Assembly: GCA_050084515.1 (NCBI GenBank)
Contig: CM114271.1
Span: 50,840,001 to 50,904,000, forward strand
DNA length: 64,000 bases
Reading direction: 5' to 3'
From: Blasia pusilla
Lineage: Eukaryota; Marchantiophyta; Marchantiopsida; Blasiales
Both the position numbers and the translations under genes were made by a program. The first letter of the stretch is position 1, and every line of letters starts with the position of its first letter. Below are positions 59,322-64,000 of this stretch, piece by piece. Below the pieces are notes generated by a model. It was not told where the DNA came from. It was given only the letters and a program-made list of their open reading frames with translations, and ran no database searches.

Positions 59322-59367
59322 AGCGCCGCATATGATGGCTGCTACTGCTGCGCCATCATATGCGGCG
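59322..59367. repeat. Near-perfect 17-bp hairpin
   Basis: GCGCCGCATATGATGGC at 59322-59338 is followed after 12 bases by its exact inverse at 59351-59367. It sits in the degraded Gag region of the second copy and has no counterpart that I can see in the first. Confidence 0.85.
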
Positions 59368-59489
59368 CACTAGTAGCAATCGCATGGAGTTGTTTACTGC
59401 GCATGTGGTAGAGCCCATCACCGGCAAGATTGCATTTGTCACGGTAGTGGACACATGCCTCAGCCCGGAGGAGGAGATGGGTTTGCACC

Positions 59490-59812
59490 AAGAGTACCCA
59501 AGTGTGATCATTGTCAGAGGTACGGTCATACGCGCGTTAGGTGTTTCAGCCTATACCCTGAGTTAGGCCCAGACCAAGGGCCATAGAGGCCACTAGAGGG
59601 AGTTGCCGTTCCGGTTCGGCCTAGAGGTCGTACATCTGGTGGTCCCGTTAGGGGACGAGGAGTTGGATTTGCTCCACGAAGTGGTGGACATGCGCGTGAA
59701 GGAGGTAGAGATCCTCCACCTAGACGCACGGCATGAGGCTAGGATGGATGCTCAAATACAGCAGTTGCAACATCAGATTTCTCTGATAGCATCGAGGTTA
59801 ATTACCTAATGC
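59490..59812 (+). pseudogene. CCHC knuckle and RG-rich tail, second copy
   Basis: KCDHCQRYGHTRVRCFSLYP (about 59500-59560) is a complete CCHC knuckle. After a stop, frame 59603 onward encodes an RG-rich part and then a coiled segment (RMDAQIQQLQHQISL). This order mirrors the first element, where the RG stretch is followed by a short helical segment. Confidence 0.7.
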
Positions 59813-60015
59813 TGGATTAGTGGCATCAACGTCATATGGAGCAGCCAGAGTTATGGAGGATCTTGGTTGGATGTACATGGTTGGATAGATGGAGACAACC
59901 GATGTTGTAACTCATGGAGCAACTTCAAAGTTGGATCCGAGAGAGAAGGGAGGCCAAGAAATAGAGTAGGCTTCCTCATTCTTTCACATTTTCCAAGGCA
60001 AGGAGGACCCCATCG

Positions 60016-60770
60016 ATGGGTCATCATCAGAGTTCTCGGAGAGTTGATGTTGTTGGTGTGCAAGCACGAAGGGCGATGGGAGAAGCAAGTGCGACGAATC
60101 CTATTTCAAATGTTGAGATGGAGCCCATGTCAAGTACGTTGTTGAGGGCAGCCAATGCGATGTATCACGCCCCATGGTTGTCTACTTCCGATGTTACAAC
60201 ATTGGGAGGAACGCCCGCTGAGGTTTTTCGGCGGGTCGCTACTCTATGTAAGTGTGGAGTTGGTATTCCTGCATCACATTTAGAGATGATTATGGAGGAG
60301 GTGATGGACCTGCCCTTGGAGCCTATGCTCGGGCGGTCCACCTCAAATTCATGGAAGGTTGAGTATGCTAGGATGGCAGAGATACCTGCTAGACACGCGA
60401 TAGAGCATGCCATGGTTTGCCTAGGAGTTGTTTTGCTGGATAATCGAGGAGAGGTATTCCATTTGGTGAGTCGAGGAGATATAGTGTTTTGTCCGTAGCG
60501 CATCTTGTTGGACTCAAGAGCACAACCCTTGACATTGGGGAAAGCGATGTTTATAGGGGTTGGGCCTGACGAGGGCCAATGTGGAGCGTTTTCCATTAAG
60601 GATACAAACATTCTTGGGTGAAGCGACTACAACCCAAGGTGATAGTGAACGATGTTGAGTCCTATGGCGTATTGGTTGGAGGAGCAATATTGTACCTGAT
60701 GGGGTTTTTCCTAGATTATTGGGAAGAGTCGGCGTCATATATACCAAGATGGCAGTCAGGTGAGGGGCGA
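60016..60770 (+). pseudogene. Protease region, second copy
   Basis: The frame 60016-60498 aligns with the first element (FRRVATLCKCGVGI against FQLAATLCERGSVI; CLGVVLLDNRGEVFHLVS against CMLDNRSGIFRLVS). Beyond a stop, RILLDSRAQPLTLGKA has the active-site region with R in place of the glycine. YGVLVGGAILYLMGFFLDYW follows in another frame near 60660. Confidence 0.7.
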
Positions 60771-61092
60771 CTTAGCTCGTTACCAGTTTGATTCACGGGT
60801 GGAGTGATCGAATGATGGCCAAAAGAGATGGCGATATAAGCAGCATTCAGTAGAGCCATCACTTGGCCTGATGATTTGATTGAGCATCATGGCGATGTAG
60901 AGGATATATAAGTACCTGATACTTCTAAGGAGAGGAGTGTTATAGTCTCCGCATCTTGTGGAAGAGGGGTACCATTGTGGAGCTCGAGTGAGCACGCGCG
61001 TGCAAACGGCGTAGAGTGAAACGTTTGCACGAGATTGTTATGAGTCAAAGGAACCCCACGTCTTCGAGAGTGCTACTATAACATCCTTGGAC

Positions 61093-62110
61093 ACCACACC
61101 CATTGTATGGCGCATCCTAGAGGAGGGTATTTGGGTGTTGGATCTCTTTGGAGGGATCAACACTCGATTGATTGTTGTTATTCAAGTAAGAGTGCGTGTG
61201 CAGCAGTCTCTATATGTGGAGCTTAATGAGGTTGCGAGCCGCATTTCACTTTGACATGTGGCATAATTAGACCTCCATTTTTTCAAACTTTTGTCTGCGT
61301 CTGCTGTACAAGGATACCAGAGTTCCCTATGAAGGGACATTTTATTGTTGGGGGCGTAGGACTTGGAGCAGGTAGGGATCATCTATTTGGTCATTGATGG
61401 TTGGCCTATTAAGGCGAGTTGAGTGTTGAACGAGACAGCGGGTTGATTGACACACGATCTAGGTTATTTTGGGAGATGATGAGGATCTTCCGACACTTGC
61501 TGGAACATTAGTCTCGTTCTCCAACACACATTCAAGAGAATGTGCCAATTTTGGGCAATTGGCAGTCACGGGTGGTGACAAGTGCGCATCATGTGCGTGC
61601 ATGGATTGCCATAGCGATATTTTTGGATGTAGAGATTAGGTTCATGAGCATATCGCCCTCGTTTATGGTGGACCAACTTGATGCCACACAAGGTGTTACG
61701 GAGGGCATATGCAAGAGTGGAGGGATCCTCCCATTTAATTATAATTCAATTCTATTATGGATCCGGGTCGTCGATCACAGATAGTGAGGTATGATAATCG
61801 ACCACCGTTTAATATGTTCAAGAGGATTGGCATGCCACGGGCAGGCTTCCCCACGTTTGTGAGTGTTCTCGCTTCCTATGCATACAAGGAGGTCGAACCT
61901 GGCTTGGTTTGGGATGACTAGGGATAACGGTTGGTGGAGCCAAACGTCGATGAGCGAGAGCGAGTGATGGAATTTCCCTCAGAAGTGACGTCGACACTAC
62001 GGTCATTATGAGAGGCGGCACAACATCATGTCTTGGATCAAGTGATGGATATGAACTGCGTAACATGGATCATTAGCTAAGGAGTAGTTGAGGAGCGTCA
62101 GATGAGGTTG
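61093..62110 (+). pseudogene. DNMT3-like methyltransferase, second copy (decayed)
   Basis: Motif I is in canonical form, VLDLFGGIN (61135-61161). Motif II YVELNE is near 61215. The motif IV region LVIDGWPIKAS near 61390 has lost the catalytic Cys. Motif VIII YRPRLWWTNLMPHKVLRRAY lies at about 61650-61710. The C-terminal HHVLDQVMDMN segment lies near 62030. Many stops occur. Identity to the first copy is high only at the motifs, suggesting an old split under past selection, though decay complicates that view. Confidence 0.78.
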
Positions 62111-62159
62111 TGATAGGTCACAACTATTGCATTGGTGAGCCCCGTGCCTATCGAGATGG

Positions 62160-62519
62160 ATGAGGCAATGGTTGGGGGCAAGATCCGAGACGATCGACAT
62201 ACCAAGGGAGACGCTCATGGCGTATGAGAACTTGGCGACTGCTCAACATCAAGATACGTTGAGGTATGCGACTATTCGGGGAGGTGGTTCTCGATCGACT
62301 ATCCAAAGGTTTCATCAGGGAGACTATGCCTACTTACAACATATGACATCCATGACATTGGATGTGACTTCAGGGTACACGATCTTGAGAGTATGTAATG
62401 TGTTGCCATCTGGTGTTCTCATATTAGAGGGACGCGATGGTAAGGTTTGGAAGGACCATATGTGTAATTGTGTGCAATTTCTCCTTCCTAACATTGGCGG
62501 TACAATTGATCCGAGCTAA
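62160..62519 (+). pseudogene. Integrase tail, second copy
   Basis: An open 119-codon frame whose part from 62205 aligns with the first element (ENLATAQHQDTLRYATIRGG, then RFHQGDYAYLQ, then GVLILEGRDGKVWKDHMCN). It covers both sides of the point where the chromovirus entered the first copy, which confirms that the two halves there were once contiguous. Confidence 0.8.
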
Positions 62520-62536
62520 GAAGTAGCTCTTACACG

Positions 62537-62700
62537 CTTGCTTTATATGTTGTGTGGTACTGCCCGTGGTATATGCAGGCACTACGCCAATGTGTTAGTC
62601 TACAATGGATGTTCAAGAAGGTATTATATGGCATGTCTGACGCCACCTCTCACTAGGGCTCCTAGGGGATGATGGATGTACCCCAAATATACATAGAGTA
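62537..62700 (+). pseudogene. PHD finger remnant, second copy
   Basis: In frame after a stop at 62518-62520, fragments read LYMLCGTARG, YNGCSRRYYMACL and WMYPKYT with a final stop. They line up with the PHD finger of the first copy (LRCMLCGF, CDRCSRGWHMMCL, WVLPRCT). About half of the zinc ligands are lost. Confidence 0.6.
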
Positions 62701-62874
62701 GGTAGTTATAGATTCCGACTTGTGTCTATAACATGGATGACAATAAGGCAACTAACGATGGGGCTACCTAAACACCTCGCCTTTTTGCTCTTAACATCCT
62801 AGAGATGTATGTCAGGGTAGTTAGGGATAGATAGCTATCTAGAGTTAGAGTGACCTTACCACTAGTTAGGGGGC

Positions 62875-63420
62875 GATTGGAGATATTTTGGTATTTCTTG
62901 TCTCGTTCCCGAGGTCTTGTTGTGTGGTTTCCATGAGTTAGTATGGGATCGTATATGTTTGTACGTGCATTCGGTAACAACGATGTATGTTGTGTAGCGA
63001 TGTGTATGTGCACGACAATTATCACGTATTCTATGATATATCGATGAGATCTAGCAAAGAGCCTTTGTGGATAATGGAGGAGAGCCTCATGAGGTCGATA
63101 ATGACCTAACGAGGCCACGAATAACCAGAGAGAGCAGATTTTGAAACCATTCATTTCGGCTCTTTTGGAGCCATCTAGATAAACTTACTATTTCATGTAT
63201 ATTTCTATTTTTAGTATTGTTGATTATCCATTTTAGGAAGTGGCCTTTGACCCGCTACAATAGATTAAGGGCCAAGGAGGTGACCTGCGGACATAGGCTA
63301 CTATTGAGAGAGTTTGGGAGAGGAAAGGGGGTATACCTCCAAGAGAGAGAGCTTAGGAGCTCATGCTTTGTTTGTTCAACCTCTTAGCATGAGACGGGGG
63401 AGCTATGGTCCTCCTTGCCT
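62875..63420 (+). repeat. LTR of the second copy
   Basis: Begins just after the polypurine tract with GGAGATATTTTGG. It contains the CAACGATGTATGTTGTGTAG block (62978-62997), the segment 63010-63290 shared with 57675-57960, and the GGGGGTATACCTCC block near 63330. The downstream limit is unclear because the same blocks recur at 63595-63740 and, inverted, at 63825-63895. Confidence 0.55.
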
Positions 63421-63468
63421 TGTGTGTGTAACCCAAGCCTTTCATTAGGAGAGTGGGTTTGGTTTGAC

Positions 63469-63575
<107 letters not shown>

Positions 63576-63594
63576 GTTATGCACCATGGAGATA

Positions 63595-63990
63595 TTGTGG
63601 ATTTTAGTTGAATTACTGGAGATATTTTGGTACTTCACGTCTCATTGTGTGGATTCCATGAGTGAGCATGAGAGTGTGTGTGTTTATACGTGCATTTGGT
63701 GACAACGATGTATATTGTGTAGCGATGTGTATGCGCATAACAACCGTCTACCAAAATAAATTTCATAATCACTCTCTTCCTCTCTCTCTCTCTCTCTCGA
63801 GAGATTCTTGGATTTCTTACAAGGCAAGGACCATAGCTCAGTCGCCTAATGAAAAGAGGTTCAATAAAAAGATAATGAGCTCGATCTTAGGCTCACTCTC
63901 CTACCTAGCTCCATGGCTTTAGACCCACGATAATGGATCAAGAGGCACTTCTTGAAATAGAAAGTCAACTATACTCACAATAGAAACATA
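63595..63990. repeat. Further LTR fragments in both orientations
   Basis: Plus-strand block 63595-63740 repeats the start of the LTR (GGAGATATTTTGGTACTTC). After a CT-rich run, 63825-63895 is an inverted copy of the block at 63355-63400. 63935-63975 resembles 57718-57755 in the first element's LTR. The fragments indicate rearranged or nested LTRs running off the window edge. Confidence 0.5.
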
Positions 63991-64000
63991 TTCGGATTAG

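Larger units (their letters stand above)
59060..63300 (+). mobile_element. Second methyltransferase-PHD retrotransposon copy, lacking RT-RNase H-integrase core
   Basis: Plus-strand fragments match the first element in order: CCHC knuckle (59490-59580), protease region (60016-60770), methyltransferase (61093-62110), integrase tail (62205-62519), PHD remnant (62537-62700), polypurine tract (62863-62873) and LTR. The methyltransferase C-terminus is followed within about 100 bases by the integrase tail, so some 2.5 kb coding for RT, RNase H and the integrase core are missing. It is heavily mutated and opposite in orientation to the first copy. The 5' limit is uncertain. Confidence 0.8.

Overview
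The window reads as nuclear DNA of a green plant. Two split genes with plant-like introns encode conserved nuclear proteins: a GINS subunit (PSF3) and the nucleolar rRNA methyltransferase NOP2. Both run on the minus strand and sit in AT-rich sequence full of transposon debris (Helitron, hAT, LINE, Ty3/gypsy). I cannot name the species. Nothing looks bacterial or organellar. No database search was possible; family calls rest on motifs I can read.

Layout. 0.35-4.5 kb: decayed Helitron Rep-helicase, minus strand. 5-12 kb: no recognisable gene. 12.3-14.2 kb: a 45-bp tandem repeat and small unrecognised plus-strand reading frames, one pair joined by a clean intron. 15.2-15.4 kb: a foldback repeat. 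16.8-18.8 kb: complete six-exon PSF3. 23.1-25.0 kb: dead hAT-like transposase, plus strand. 26.9-35.6 kb: complete sixteen-exon NOP2. Its ninth intron carries four copies of a box C/D snoRNA, and its fourth intron holds LINE debris and GA microsatellites. 37.5-40.1 kb: a large diverged inverted repeat. 40.1-64 kb: nested LTR retrotransposons.

The main discovery is in the last part. A minus-strand Ty3/gypsy element (about 40.6-58 kb) encodes, in order, Gag, a CCHC knuckle, protease, a DNMT3-like C5 cytosine DNA methyltransferase, reverse transcriptase, RNase H, integrase and a C-terminal PHD finger. A second, opposite-strand relative (59.1-63.3 kb) has the same knuckle, protease, methyltransferase and PHD order but has lost the RT-RNase H-integrase core. 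Two copies sharing the order show that methyltransferase and PHD finger belong to the element family. Both copies are broken by stops and frameshifts.

A separate 7.4-kb chromovirus (chromodomain-bearing Ty3/gypsy) with about 1-kb LTRs and a perfect 5-bp target duplication (CTCGC) is inserted in the first element, between the integrase tail and the PHD finger. The locus thus holds two retroelements with different candidate chromatin-interacting modules, one nested in the other.

How the parts relate: NOP2 and its intronic snoRNAs would both act on large-subunit rRNA in the nucleolus, and PSF3 acts at replication forks. The transposons are unrelated to these functions and mostly fill intergenic and intronic space.
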